From Prochlorococcus marinus (GTDB lineage Bacteria > Cyanobacteriota > Cyanobacteriia > PCC-6307 > Cyanobiaceae), in assembly GCF_001180245.1 (NCBI RefSeq), contig NZ_CVSV01000131.1, forward strand, positions 372,001 through 436,000: 64,000 nucleotides of DNA. The letters run 5' to 3'. Of the stretch, positions 1 through 9,370 are shown piece by piece; positions within the stretch are counted from its first letter, which is position 1; each line of letters opens with the position of its first letter. The notes beneath the pieces were generated by a model. The model worked only from the letters and a program-made list of their open reading frames with translations. It was not told the DNA's origin and searched no databases. A program made the position numbers and the translations under genes.

Positions 1-333
1 TCAATAGCAATGAGGCCTAAAAAAGAAGCAGCAGTATTAAGAAGAGAACTTGAAAGATTACAAAAATACTTAGGTGGACTTAAGAGTATGAGAAGATTAC
101 CAGATGTAGTTGTATTAGTTGATCAGAGAAGAGAATCTAATGCAGTATTAGAAGCTAGAAAATTAGATATCTCATTAGTATCGATGTTGGATACAAATTG
201 CGATCCGGATTTGTGTGAAGTTCCAATTCCTTGTAACGACGATGCAGTTCGATCTGTTCAACTTATTTTAGGAAGACTTGCAGATGCCATAAATGAGGGT
301 AGAAAAGGCTCTAATGCCGAAAGAAAAAATTAA
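1..333 (+). CDS. rpsB: 30S ribosomal protein S2, C-terminal part (start lies before the window)
   Basis: The open frame runs in from the left edge and ends at a TAA at 331-333. The 110 visible residues carry the S2 C-terminal features: the [14 protein letters not shown] helix, then [16 protein letters not shown] and a run ending in the conserved [13 protein letters not shown] helix. S2 is a small-subunit protein on the solvent side of the 30S. tsf follows 44 bases downstream on the same strand, the usual bacterial rpsB-tsf order. The first ATG inside the window (10) is internal, not a start. Confidence 0.96.
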   Translation, partial: SIAMRPKKEAAVLRRELERLQKYLGGLKSMRRLPDVVVLVDQRRESNAVLEARKLDISLVSMLDTNCDPDLCEVPIPCNDDAVRSVQLILGRLADAINEGRKGSNAERKN

Positions 334-377
334 ATTCCAATTTAAAACTTACTATTCACTATTTTTTATTACTTCAA

Positions 378-1034
378 ATGGGAAACATTACAGCAAAACT
401 TGTAAAAGATCTTAGAGACAAAACTGGCGCAGGAATGATGGACTGCAAAAAAGCACTTAACGAAACTGACGGGAATGTAGATAAAGCTTTGGAATGGTTA
501 AGAAAGAAAGGCATAGCTAGTGCTGAAAAGAAATCGGGAAGAGTAGCGGCAGAAGGGTCAATTGGTAGTTATATACATACAGGATCAAGAGTAGGAGTTT
601 TACTAGAGTTAAATTGTGAAACTGATTTCGTTGCTAGAGGTGATATATTCCAATCTCTCTTGAAGGATGTCTCAATGCAAGTAGCAGCATGCCCAAATGT
701 TGAGTATGTTTCAATTGATGAAATACCTGAAGATGTTGTGGAAAAAGAAAAGCAGATTGAAATGGGTAGGGATGATTTATCTGGAAAACCAGAACAAATT
801 AAAGAAAAAATAGTTGAAGGGAGAATAGCAAAAAGACTTAATGAGCTTGTTTTGCTTTCACAACCCTACATTAAAGATAGTTCTCTAACAGTTGAGGATC
901 TTGTTAAACAAGCAGCTGCAAAAATTGGGGAAAATATCAAAGTAAGACGCTTTACAAGATATACATTGGGTGAAGGTATCGAAAAAAATCAGATGGACTT
1001 TGCTGAAGAGGTTGCATCAATGCAAACAAACTAG
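378..1034 (+). CDS. tsf: Translation elongation factor Ts
   Basis: EF-Ts is the guanine nucleotide exchange factor that recycles EF-Tu after each elongation step. The N-terminal UBA-like domain shows [19 protein letters not shown] (residues 9-27), and the core carries the EF-Tu-contacting ETDFVARG (81-88). At 218 residues it is the short form seen in cyanobacteria and Thermus, lacking part of the second core repeat of the roughly 280-residue proteobacterial form. The ATG at 378 is directly before the family motif. It sits between rpsB and an unknown gene whose TTG start follows the stop by 4 bases. Confidence 0.97.
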   Translation: MGNITAKLVKDLRDKTGAGMMDCKKALNETDGNVDKALEWLRKKGIASAEKKSGRVAAEGSIGSYIHTGSRVGVLLELNCETDFVARGDIFQSLLKDVSMQVAACPNVEYVSIDEIPEDVVEKEKQIEMGRDDLSGKPEQIKEKIVEGRIAKRLNELVLLSQPYIKDSSLTVEDLVKQAAAKIGENIKVRRFTRYTLGEGIEKNQMDFAEEVASMQTN

Positions 1035-1038
1035 TCAT

Positions 1039-2109
1039 TTGAATAATTTCAATAATTACATAGATAAGATTAATTCTCAATTAGAAAGAGCAGATATACA
1101 AAAAAAAATATTAACTAGAAATATCTATAGGGAATATGAACTTTATCTCAATCTTGTAAGAGATCTACTTTTCATCTCTGTAGAAAAAGGCCTTAATCAA
1201 ATATATAGTTATCTAACAATTAATGATAATTTCTTAAATGACAATGAATTCTGTAGTCTTCTTGAAAAAAAAATAAGTAAATTAATATTTACGAATTTGC
1301 CTTTTTTAACAGTTGAACAATTAAAGATAAATGAAATTGAAAAAAATAAAAATAAGGAAATTAATTACACTATTTTTGATAGTTCCACAAAGACAAAGGA
1401 TGATCAAAAAGAAAAATTTCAATATGAAGATGGTTTTCAATTAAAAGAACTCACTCAGTTCGAGATTAGTAAAGACTTTTCAAATACCTCTGAATATTAT
1501 CAAGTTTATAATAATGAGAGATTCCTATCACTTGATTTAGATAATAATCATCATAATAATTATTTATCTAAAAACAATATTTTTGAAAATTTAGGAGTTG
1601 AAAAACAGTTTATTTCCTCCTTACTTGAATTAATAGGAGAAGAAAAGATGGAAAAAATAAGATATCAAGAAAAAGAAAATATCAATCAAATGGATAATTT
1701 ACCAAAAAATCAGATTCTTAATAATTTTGATTTAATAGACAAGTCATTAGAAAAATTATTATTGAATCTTTCATATAAGATTAACCAAGAATTATTCAAG
1801 GCAAATCTAATAAAAAAAATGATATCTAAAGATTCCTTTGATTATTTAGTAGGCAAAAATTTTATGATAAAACATCCATATCCTTTTGTTATTAATTTCG
1901 AATTAAACTTAAATCGGTCATTATTAATCGACAATAATTTTCCAAGCATTATTTTCTTAAATATATCTACTGTTGAGTTAGAGTTTAAAAATTTAAATCT
2001 TTCTATTCAAAGGAACAAAATAAATGAGCTAAAAAATCAATTTCAGCGTTTGATTAAAAAAGAGACATATTGGAGGCAAAAAGAAATAACTTTGAATAAG
2101 ATACGTTGA
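1039..2109 (+). CDS. Unrecognised Asn/Lys-rich protein between tsf and recG
   Basis: I do not recognise a family. The longest frame begins with GTG at 970 inside tsf, but the TTG at 1039, four bases after the tsf stop, gives a 356-residue protein with no overlap and is the likelier start. The protein is hydrophilic, has no signal peptide or clear membrane segment, and is very rich in Asn, Lys, Glu and Ile. The N-terminal third (helical, KINSQLERADIQKKI) and the last 120 residues look more ordered than the Asn-rich middle. Tight packing between tsf and recG on the same strand suggests co-transcription. Function unknown. Confidence 0.75.
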   Translation: MNNFNNYIDKINSQLERADIQKKILTRNIYREYELYLNLVRDLLFISVEKGLNQIYSYLTINDNFLNDNEFCSLLEKKISKLIFTNLPFLTVEQLKINEIEKNKNKEINYTIFDSSTKTKDDQKEKFQYEDGFQLKELTQFEISKDFSNTSEYYQVYNNERFLSLDLDNNHHNNYLSKNNIFENLGVEKQFISSLLELIGEEKMEKIRYQEKENINQMDNLPKNQILNNFDLIDKSLEKLLLNLSYKINQELFKANLIKKMISKDSFDYLVGKNFMIKHPYPFVINFELNLNRSLLIDNNFPSIIFLNISTVELEFKNLNLSIQRNKINELKNQFQRLIKKETYWRQKEITLNKIR

Positions 2110-2131
2110 AAAAATAACTCTTTTTTCAAAT

Positions 2132-4588
2132 GTGACTATTAGCGGGAATAACAATAAATTAATTAAAGATTGGATAAGACCTCTTCAAAAATCTCTTACT
2201 ATTGAAACTGAAAACAAATTTATTAATACTTTAGGAAGAGAAAAATACTTTAATGATTATTTGCATGAATCATTAAAAAAACTAGAAAATCTAAATCTCT
2301 CAGACGAATATTTAAGGATATTTTATGAATTTTCTAAAAAATATAATGAATATAATAAATTAGATGAAAATCAAAGGAAAAGATTAATAATAGATACGAG
2401 AAAAAATCTTTACAAACTAGGTAAAACTCTAGAAATAGAAAGTTCTAATAATATTTCTAATAATGTTTTTCTGAATAAAGCTGATTCAAGTTTGTCCTTT
2501 GATTCAGATATTTCATTAATAAAAAATGTAGGAAAAGTATATAAAAATAAGCTTAATGAATTAGGGATATTTCATATAAAAGATCTAATTAATTATTACC
2601 CACGAACATATCTAGACTATACGAATAGAGTCAAGATAATAAATTTAAAACCAGATAATTTATACACGTGCATCGTAAACGTTAAAAGATTTTATATTCA
2701 TAAGAGTAAAAAAAATAGTAATTTATCAGTAATGAATATTGTAGTTTTTGATGAAACGTCTTCAATAAAGGTTACAAAATTTTTTTTAGGAAGAAGATTT
2801 AGATCCTACTCCTTCTTCACATCTCAAAAATCTTTATATACTCCTGGAACCAAATTAGCAATTTCCGGTAAGGTTAAATTGACAGAGTATGGCAAAACTT
2901 TTGTAGATCCGCAGATTGAAATTCTTAAGGATAACAATGATAATTTTAATTTCTCAGGCAAAATATTACCCTTGTATTCATTAGGTGAAGCATTATCAAA
3001 TATGAGTTTTATAAAACTTATGAAAAAGGTACTAATTTATGCAAAGCAATATCCAGAAATTTTAAATAAAAAGCAACTTGATTCATTATCTTTATTATCA
3101 AAAGGAGAGTCGTTGATTAATATTCATTTTCCAAAAACTCAAGAGGCACTTATTGAGTCAAAAAAACGTTTAGTTTTTGATGAGTTATTCCTACTTCAAA
3201 TAAAGTTTCTACTAAGAAAAAGAAAGACGAATAAAAATGTAACTTCTCAACAATTACCTCAAAAGAAATCTTTATTAAAAGAATTTTTAAATACTTTCCC
3301 TTTTGAATTAACAAAATCTCAAGAAAATGTTTTAAATGAAATCAAGAAAGATTTATCTAATCCAGTACCAATGTCTAGATTGCTGCAGGGAGATGTGGGA
3401 AGTGGTAAAACCATAATTGCAATAGCGTCTCTTTTACTTGTCATTGAAAAAAACCTGCAAGGTGCATTTATGGTCCCAACTGAGGTATTGGCAGAACAGC
3501 ATTATAAAAATTTATTAAAATATTTGAATCCCCTTTTAGTTTCTGTTGAACTACTTACTGGGAATACTCCTCAAAAAAAGAGAAAAGAAATTTTCTCTAA
3601 TTTGAACAATGGATTAGTTGATATCCTCGTAGGTACTCATGCATTATTTGAGGATAAAGTCATCTTTAATTCATTAGGGATGGTCGTAATTGATGAACAA
3701 CATAGATTTGGAGTTACTCAAAGAAATAGATTACTAAATAAAGGGGAAAATACTAACTTGTTATCAATGACAGCAACACCAATTCCAAGAACTCTTGCGC
3801 TTTCTATATATGGTGATTTAGATGTGAGTCAAATTACAGAACTCCCTCCTGGTAGAGTTCCCATAACGACAAAAATAATTTCAGAAGATGATTTAACTAA
3901 ATTGTTCAAGATTGTTGAAGATGAGATCAATAAGGGAAAGCAAGCTTATGTGATTTTGCCACTTATAGAAGATTCAGAAAAAATGAATTTAAGCTCCGCA
4001 AAGAAAACATTCAAACATTTATCAGAAGAGGTCTTTTTTAACAAAAAAGTTGGATTATTGCATGGCAAATTAAGTTCACAAGAAAAGAATGAAGTAATTA
4101 ATTCTTTTTTAAAGAATGAAATTAATATATTGGTTTCAACCACAGTAATTGAGGTTGGCATTGATGTACCTAATGCCACAATTATGATTATTTATAATTC
4201 GGACAGATTTGGATTGTCCCAACTACATCAATTAAGGGGGAGAGTTGGTAGAGGATCAACAAAATCTTTTTGTTATCTGGTAACCCCCGATAAAAATGGA
4301 TTAGAAAATAAACGACTTTGTGTTTTGCAAAAATCTAATGATGGTTTTTATATTGCTGAAAAAGACTTGGAGCTTAGAGGACCAGGTCAAATTTTAGGAT
4401 ATAAACAATCGGGATTGCCTGATTTTGTACTGGACAATTTACCTGACAATAAATTTCTTATTGATAAGGCTCGTGAAGAGGCTATTAAGATTGTTAGTGA
4501 TGACCCTGATTTAAAAGAAAATATTGTTTTAAAGAATATCCTTATTGATAATTCTGATAATAAATTCATTCATGATTTCTTAAATTGA
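2132..4588 (+). CDS. recG: ATP-dependent DNA helicase RecG
   Basis: RecG remodels stalled replication forks and branch-migrates Holliday junctions. The 818-residue protein has a long N-terminal extension, an OB-fold wedge domain (about 165-270), then a superfamily 2 helicase core: Walker A GDVGSGKT near residue 420, DEQH box near 520, SMTATPIPRTLALS (motif III), and QLRGRVGRGSTKSFCYL (motif VI). The end carries the RecG LELRGPGQILGYKQSG segment. The start is GTG at 2132; the nearby ATG is out of frame. The extension before the wedge is typical of cyanobacterial and plant RecG and longer than in E. coli. Confidence 0.96.
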   Translation: MTISGNNNKLIKDWIRPLQKSLTIETENKFINTLGREKYFNDYLHESLKKLENLNLSDEYLRIFYEFSKKYNEYNKLDENQRKRLIIDTRKNLYKLGKTLEIESSNNISNNVFLNKADSSLSFDSDISLIKNVGKVYKNKLNELGIFHIKDLINYYPRTYLDYTNRVKIINLKPDNLYTCIVNVKRFYIHKSKKNSNLSVMNIVVFDETSSIKVTKFFLGRRFRSYSFFTSQKSLYTPGTKLAISGKVKLTEYGKTFVDPQIEILKDNNDNFNFSGKILPLYSLGEALSNMSFIKLMKKVLIYAKQYPEILNKKQLDSLSLLSKGESLINIHFPKTQEALIESKKRLVFDELFLLQIKFLLRKRKTNKNVTSQQLPQKKSLLKEFLNTFPFELTKSQENVLNEIKKDLSNPVPMSRLLQGDVGSGKTIIAIASLLLVIEKNLQGAFMVPTEVLAEQHYKNLLKYLNPLLVSVELLTGNTPQKKRKEIFSNLNNGLVDILVGTHALFEDKVIFNSLGMVVIDEQHRFGVTQRNRLLNKGENTNLLSMTATPIPRTLALSIYGDLDVSQITELPPGRVPITTKIISEDDLTKLFKIVEDEINKGKQAYVILPLIEDSEKMNLSSAKKTFKHLSEEVFFNKKVGLLHGKLSSQEKNEVINSFLKNEINILVSTTVIEVGIDVPNATIMIIYNSDRFGLSQLHQLRGRVGRGSTKSFCYLVTPDKNGLENKRLCVLQKSNDGFYIAEKDLELRGPGQILGYKQSGLPDFVLDNLPDNKFLIDKAREEAIKIVSDDPDLKENIVLKNILIDNSDNKFIHDFLN

Positions 4589-4645
4589 AAACTATCATTG
4601 TAATTTTTGATATATATGGCACTATAAATCAATTGCAAATTTTAA

Positions 4646-5329
4646 TTGAAAATTTGGAATAAAATACCAATTAAAGATAATGGTGAAAAATTAATAGCTA
4701 TACCTAGCTGCCTAAAGTTTTTAGATCCCCACCCTTACTCTCATTTAGGAGCACCTTACAAAGATAAAACTTCTATTTGGAAATTAAGAGAGGAGGTCGT
4801 AAATAGATTAGTAAAAGTAAATCATTATTTGATATCAAAGAGTAGTTTTAACCTTTTAATTTACGACAGTTGGCGACCTTTAGAAGTCCAGGAATTTATG
4901 TTTAAAAGAGCATGTTTATTAGAGTGTGAAAAATTCGATATTGATATTACTTTTGAAAATATAAAATCTTATCCATCCATTGTAAAAAAAGTTGAAAAAT
5001 TTTGGGCATATCCTTCTTATGACACTACGTGTCCTCCCCCTCATTCAACTGGGGGTGCATTGGATGTTTGTTTATCAGATAAAGACGGAAATCTTGTTGA
5101 TATGGGAAGCATGGTTGATCAAATGGATGAGACCTCAAATCCTCTTTTTTATGCAAACAAAAAGAATGAAGAGGCAATTATTTGGAATAGTAGAAGAAAT
5201 TTATTAAGGGAAATTATGACTAAATTCGGATTTGCTCAACATCCTAATGAATGGTGGCATTTTAGTTATGGTGATCAATTATGGGCTTGGAAAAATAAAA
5301 AACCTAATGCCCTTTATGGAAAAATTTAA
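4646..5329 (+). CDS. D-Ala-D-Ala dipeptidase, VanX/DdpX family (peptidase M15D)
   Basis: This is a zinc dipeptidase that splits D-alanyl-D-alanine. The VanX active-site set is complete and correctly spaced: Arg77 (SWRPLE), zinc ligands His133 and Asp140 (PPPHSTGGALD), catalytic Glu202 and zinc ligand His205 (EWWHFSYG). No signal peptide is seen, so a cytoplasmic role in cell-wall dipeptide recycling or D-Ala catabolism is likely. The start is TTG at 4646. There is no VanH, VanA or VanRS partner, so this is not a glycopeptide resistance cluster. The neighbour sir converges on it with only 3 bases between stops. Confidence 0.88.
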   Translation: MKIWNKIPIKDNGEKLIAIPSCLKFLDPHPYSHLGAPYKDKTSIWKLREEVVNRLVKVNHYLISKSSFNLLIYDSWRPLEVQEFMFKRACLLECEKFDIDITFENIKSYPSIVKKVEKFWAYPSYDTTCPPPHSTGGALDVCLSDKDGNLVDMGSMVDQMDETSNPLFYANKKNEEAIIWNSRRNLLREIMTKFGFAQHPNEWWHFSYGDQLWAWKNKKPNALYGKI

Positions 5330-5332
5330 ATT

Positions 5333-7120
5333 CTATTGATTTTTATTTAGTAAATTAAATATATAATTATCATCTTGAGTATTTATAAAATCTCCGAAAT
5401 CCAAATCCAAATTACTCTTCCAATTATCAAATAATGGATGAAGAGTTTTTTCTAAATCGCTAAGTTCCATTCTTTGTAAAAATGGTTTAGCAAGCCTTTG
5501 TAGATTTTTACTTCCCCCCAACCATAATTGGTATTTGTTTTGTCCACTTCCAACAAGTGCTAATTCGGCCATATAGGGCCTGGTACATCCATTCGGACAT
5601 CCTGTCATTCTGAATAATATTGTCTTTTGTATTTTTAGATCTAGTAGCAAATTTTCAATCCTATTTAATACATCAGGTAATATTCTTTCAGCTTCAGTCA
5701 TTGCAAGACCACAAAGTGGTAAAGCAGGACAAGCTAAAGCGTGTCTTTGTATTTCATTAATGTTTTCTAAATTCTCGTATCCAATTTTTGATAGAGATTT
5801 TTGAATTTCACCTTTGTTTTTATTGGGGATATTACAAAGTAAGATATCTTGATTAGGTGTGAGTCTTAAATCTAAATTATATTTTTTAACAATACTTGTG
5901 ATGGTATTCTTCTTCTCTCCAGATAATCTCCCTGATAATAATGGTAAACCTACGAAATAGGAGGTTTTATTTTGTTTATGCCAACCTAGGTAATCAATAA
6001 GAACCTTATCAGGTTCTTTTCTGATTTTTTTAATTTCTTTTTTGAAATATTTATCAGAAAGTATCTTTTTGAACCATTTAATACCTTTTCTATGAAGAAG
6101 ATATTTCATCCTCGAATTTTTTCTTGATTTTCTATCACCATAATCTCTTTGAATAGCAACAATGCCCTGTATCAATTCATAAACATCAGGTTCTTCAACA
6201 TATCCAAGTGGATCTGCAATTCTGGCAAAGGTCTCTTCATTATTATGTGTGCGACCCATCCCACCTCCAATATAGAAGTTGCATCCCTCCAAGTATCCAT
6301 CTTTAGAGGTAAAGGCTACTATTCCTATGTCATTGGTAAGAAGATCAACTGAATTGTCCCCAGGAACTGTAACAGCACATTTGAATTTTCTCGGTAAATA
6401 AGTTGAACCATAGAGAGGCTCATCTTTTATCCCACTAAAAACATTATCTTTGAATTGAAGCTTCCTAATTGCTTCAATATCTTTGTCAGGCTTTATGGTG
6501 TACTCTAAATCTCCATCAGCCCAAAGCTCTAAAAAAGTACCTTGGCCAGCCATTGGGGTAAGAAGATCTGCAACTTTTTTTGCCAAGGCTCTAGCAACAT
6601 TATAGTCTGGCGAATCAATTGGAGCCGCAGGGGCCATAACGTTTCTATTTATGTCTCCACATGCAGCTAATGTGGAGCCCATTGAATTTACTATTGTTTG
6701 AATTACTTCCTTTAGGTTCTCCTTTCTAATTCCATGCATTTGAAAGGCTTGTCTTGTAGTGGCCCTAAGTGTTCCATTACCTAGTTTGTCTGATAATTCA
6801 CCTAATGCTAAAAATAATTTTCCAGGGACTTCACCTCCCGGATTTCTTAACCTAAGCATCATTTGCCAATCTTTACCTTTGCCAGGCCTTCTATTTTCCC
6901 TGTTATCTTGTTGATAACTACCATGAAATTTTAATAACTGAACTGCATCATTGGTAAAATGATCGCTCTCATTGACTAGTTCCGTAGCGAGTGGTTCTTT
7001 AAGAAATTGGCTTGTTTTTTTAAAATTTTCAAATTTAGAAACTTCTAGTCCATTTGCCAAGCAAACAGTTTCTTCCTTGGTGGGATCTTTTTTCTTTTTT
7101 ACTTTCTCAACCTTGATCAA
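5333..7120 (-). CDS. sir: Ferredoxin-dependent sulfite reductase
   Basis: It reduces sulfite to sulfide with electrons from ferredoxin for cysteine synthesis. The 595-residue protein has the duplicated nitrite/sulfite reductase fold. The four cysteines that bind the 4Fe-4S cluster and bridge to sirohaem are present as CPALPLCGLAMTEAER (near 460) and TGCPNGCTRPY (near 505). The N-terminal half holds LRNPGGEVPGKLFLALGELS and the substrate/sirohaem segment GTLRATTRQAFQMHGI. Ferredoxin-type length and the lack of a flavoprotein partner fit a phototroph. It is divergent from glyS, with 87 bases between starts that probably hold both promoters. Confidence 0.95.
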   Translation of the reverse strand: MIKVEKVKKKKDPTKEETVCLANGLEVSKFENFKKTSQFLKEPLATELVNESDHFTNDAVQLLKFHGSYQQDNRENRRPGKGKDWQMMLRLRNPGGEVPGKLFLALGELSDKLGNGTLRATTRQAFQMHGIRKENLKEVIQTIVNSMGSTLAACGDINRNVMAPAAPIDSPDYNVARALAKKVADLLTPMAGQGTFLELWADGDLEYTIKPDKDIEAIRKLQFKDNVFSGIKDEPLYGSTYLPRKFKCAVTVPGDNSVDLLTNDIGIVAFTSKDGYLEGCNFYIGGGMGRTHNNEETFARIADPLGYVEEPDVYELIQGIVAIQRDYGDRKSRKNSRMKYLLHRKGIKWFKKILSDKYFKKEIKKIRKEPDKVLIDYLGWHKQNKTSYFVGLPLLSGRLSGEKKNTITSIVKKYNLDLRLTPNQDILLCNIPNKNKGEIQKSLSKIGYENLENINEIQRHALACPALPLCGLAMTEAERILPDVLNRIENLLLDLKIQKTILFRMTGCPNGCTRPYMAELALVGSGQNKYQLWLGGSKNLQRLAKPFLQRMELSDLEKTLHPLFDNWKSNLDLDFGDFINTQDDNYIFNLLNKNQ

Positions 7121-7207
7121 AGGACCAAAAAATATCTCTTTTTATACATTAGCGAAAAGCTTATTTAACTGGTAGTAAATTATAGTAAGTGTAGTCATAT
7201 TTTTTTC

Positions 7208-9370
7208 TTGTCTAAATATTTACTTGAGATAGGGACAGAAGAGATGCCCGCAAAATTTTCTCATTCTGTTCTAGAACAATTTAAATCTCTAATTGAATTT
7301 GAATTGGATAAAAAGTTAATCAAATTCGAAAAATTAGTTGTTACCTCCACACCAAGGCGGATAGTTCTACTTCTCGAAGGTTTAGTTGATTATGCAGAAG
7401 ATAAGATAATAGAGAGAAAAGGGCCTAAAGCAAATTCAGCTTATTTAAATGGATGTCCTACTAATGCTGCTTTAGGATTTGCTAATAGCTTAGATATAGA
7501 TGTAGCTGAGCTAGAAATAAAAAATACAGAAAAGGGTGATTTTGTATTTGGAAAGAAAATTGAGAAAGGACTATCAACAAAAATTTCTTTGTCTTCGATT
7601 ATCCCAAAATTAGTAAAGAGTCTACAAGGTCCTCGATTTATGAAATGGGGGGCTGGGAACATAAAATTTTCAAGACCTATTAGGTGGATTGCCTCGATAT
7701 ATAATGATGAAATTCTTGATTTTGAATTTGACGAATGTGATCCAAAGATCAAAATAAGTAATAAAACAAAAAGTCATAGGCTAATAAATGAATTTTTAGA
7801 AGTACAGAATCCTGATGGTTTTTTTGAATTATTGAAACGAAATAGAGTAATGGCTATTCGAAAAGAAAGAAAAGAAAAAATTGAAAGTTTAATAAATCAG
7901 GCATCTAAATCTTTGAATCTCAAACCTGACCTTTCAGAAGGATTACTAAATGAACTAACTGATTTAGTTGAATGGCCAGACTTAATTATTGGCAAATTTA
8001 GTGATGAATTTCTTGATCTTCCTGTTGAAGTTCTTTCAACAGTTATGAAAAGTCATCAGAGATACGTTCCTCTTTTATTGAAAAACAAAAGTTTTTCTAA
8101 ACTAGATTTAAGCTCTGAAAAAAATATCAGTATAAATTTCTGCGTTATTTCAAATGGTCTTGAAGAATCAAATAATAATATTGCCAAAGGTAATGAGAAA
8201 GTATTAAGGGCACGGTTTTCAGATGCAAAGTTTTTCGTAGAAAGTGACAAAAAAGTTTCTTCAATCGAAAGAAATGAAAAGCTTAAATTTGTTTCCTATT
8301 TGAAGGGACTCGGAAATATATTTCAGAGGGTAGAAAGGTTAGAGGAAGTTACTAAAAAAATTCTTAAATTTTTAAATGATAAGTCTCTAGAAGAAAAAAA
8401 AATAATTGAAGCTGCTAAATTCTGTAAAAATGACTTATGTAGCGAAATTGTTTTCGAGTTTCCTGAACTGCAAGGAATAATGGGTGGTAAATATCTTAAA
8501 AATGAGGGATATAGTGAGGATGTTTGCATGGCTGTCGCAGAACATTATTTACCTTCTTTTTATAAAGATGCTTTGCCCACCACAAAATATGGTGCAATAG
8601 TTTCCATAGCAGATAAGGTCGAAACTTTAATAAGTATATTTATTTCTGGTAAACGTCCCAGTGGATCATCTGATCCTTACGCCTTAAGAAGAAATTTGAA
8701 TGGGGTGATTAAAATAATTTGGGATTATGAACTCGATTTACCTTTAGATAAATTATTCAAAGAACTTATTGATTTTTGGAAAATCGAATTTCCGGATTTA
8801 AACTTCTTAAAAGAAACAGTATTAAATGATTTAAATGAATTTTTAGTTCAAAGAATTGTCAGTCATCTAGAAGAAATAAAACTAAGTAAAGAATTAATAA
8901 AGGCCGTTTGCTCTTCTGATGAATTATCTCAAGAAAAAGTATTGAATATTGTTGACCTTAAAAATAGGGTTAAATCTATTATTAATTTTATCGAAAAGGA
9001 TAATTTTTTTGAAATCCAGAAGGTAATTAGCAGGGTAAGCAAATTAGCAAATAATAGTGATCTTTCAAGAGACATTCTCTCAACAAGTGATTGTGTAAAC
9101 ACAAATCTTTTTGAAAAAGATTGTGAATTGAAAGTTTTTGAATTTATAAGAGAATTAGAAAAACTTTTTTCAGAAGGTTATTGCAATTATTTGGAACTTC
9201 TAAATTTGTTTGAGATTAATGTAAACACTATCGAGGATTTATTTGATAATAAAAAAGGAGTCCTAATTATGTCAGAGGATTTAAAAATAAGAAATAATAG
9301 GCTCAATTTGTTGAGCTTAATTAGAAATTATTCTCTAAAAATAGCCGATTTTACACTTTTGAACTCTTAA
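7208..9370 (+). CDS. glyS: Glycyl-tRNA synthetase beta subunit
   Basis: The beta subunit of the alpha2-beta2 bacterial glycyl-tRNA synthetase recognises tRNA-Gly; the alpha subunit (glyQ) is not in this window. The 720 residues begin with the diagnostic YLLEIGTEEMPAKF and contain TPRRIVLLLEGL, RFMKWGAGNIKFSRPIRWIA, MKSHQRYVPLL and the HD-like stretch KYGAIVSIADKVETL with SGSSDPYALRR. The start is TTG at 7208; no ATG lies upstream in frame before the conserved N-terminus. Its last 20 bases overlap the 3' end of the convergent chlP gene. Confidence 0.96.
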   Translation: MSKYLLEIGTEEMPAKFSHSVLEQFKSLIEFELDKKLIKFEKLVVTSTPRRIVLLLEGLVDYAEDKIIERKGPKANSAYLNGCPTNAALGFANSLDIDVAELEIKNTEKGDFVFGKKIEKGLSTKISLSSIIPKLVKSLQGPRFMKWGAGNIKFSRPIRWIASIYNDEILDFEFDECDPKIKISNKTKSHRLINEFLEVQNPDGFFELLKRNRVMAIRKERKEKIESLINQASKSLNLKPDLSEGLLNELTDLVEWPDLIIGKFSDEFLDLPVEVLSTVMKSHQRYVPLLLKNKSFSKLDLSSEKNISINFCVISNGLEESNNNIAKGNEKVLRARFSDAKFFVESDKKVSSIERNEKLKFVSYLKGLGNIFQRVERLEEVTKKILKFLNDKSLEEKKIIEAAKFCKNDLCSEIVFEFPELQGIMGGKYLKNEGYSEDVCMAVAEHYLPSFYKDALPTTKYGAIVSIADKVETLISIFISGKRPSGSSDPYALRRNLNGVIKIIWDYELDLPLDKLFKELIDFWKIEFPDLNFLKETVLNDLNEFLVQRIVSHLEEIKLSKELIKAVCSSDELSQEKVLNIVDLKNRVKSIINFIEKDNFFEIQKVISRVSKLANNSDLSRDILSTSDCVNTNLFEKDCELKVFEFIRELEKLFSEGYCNYLELLNLFEINVNTIEDLFDNKKGVLIMSEDLKIRNNRLNLLSLIRNYSLKIADFTLLNS

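Noticed and set aside
970-1038. GTG start of the tsf-downstream gene inside tsf
   Set aside because: It would force a 65-base overlap with tsf coding sequence; the TTG at 1039 fits the stop-to-start spacing better.
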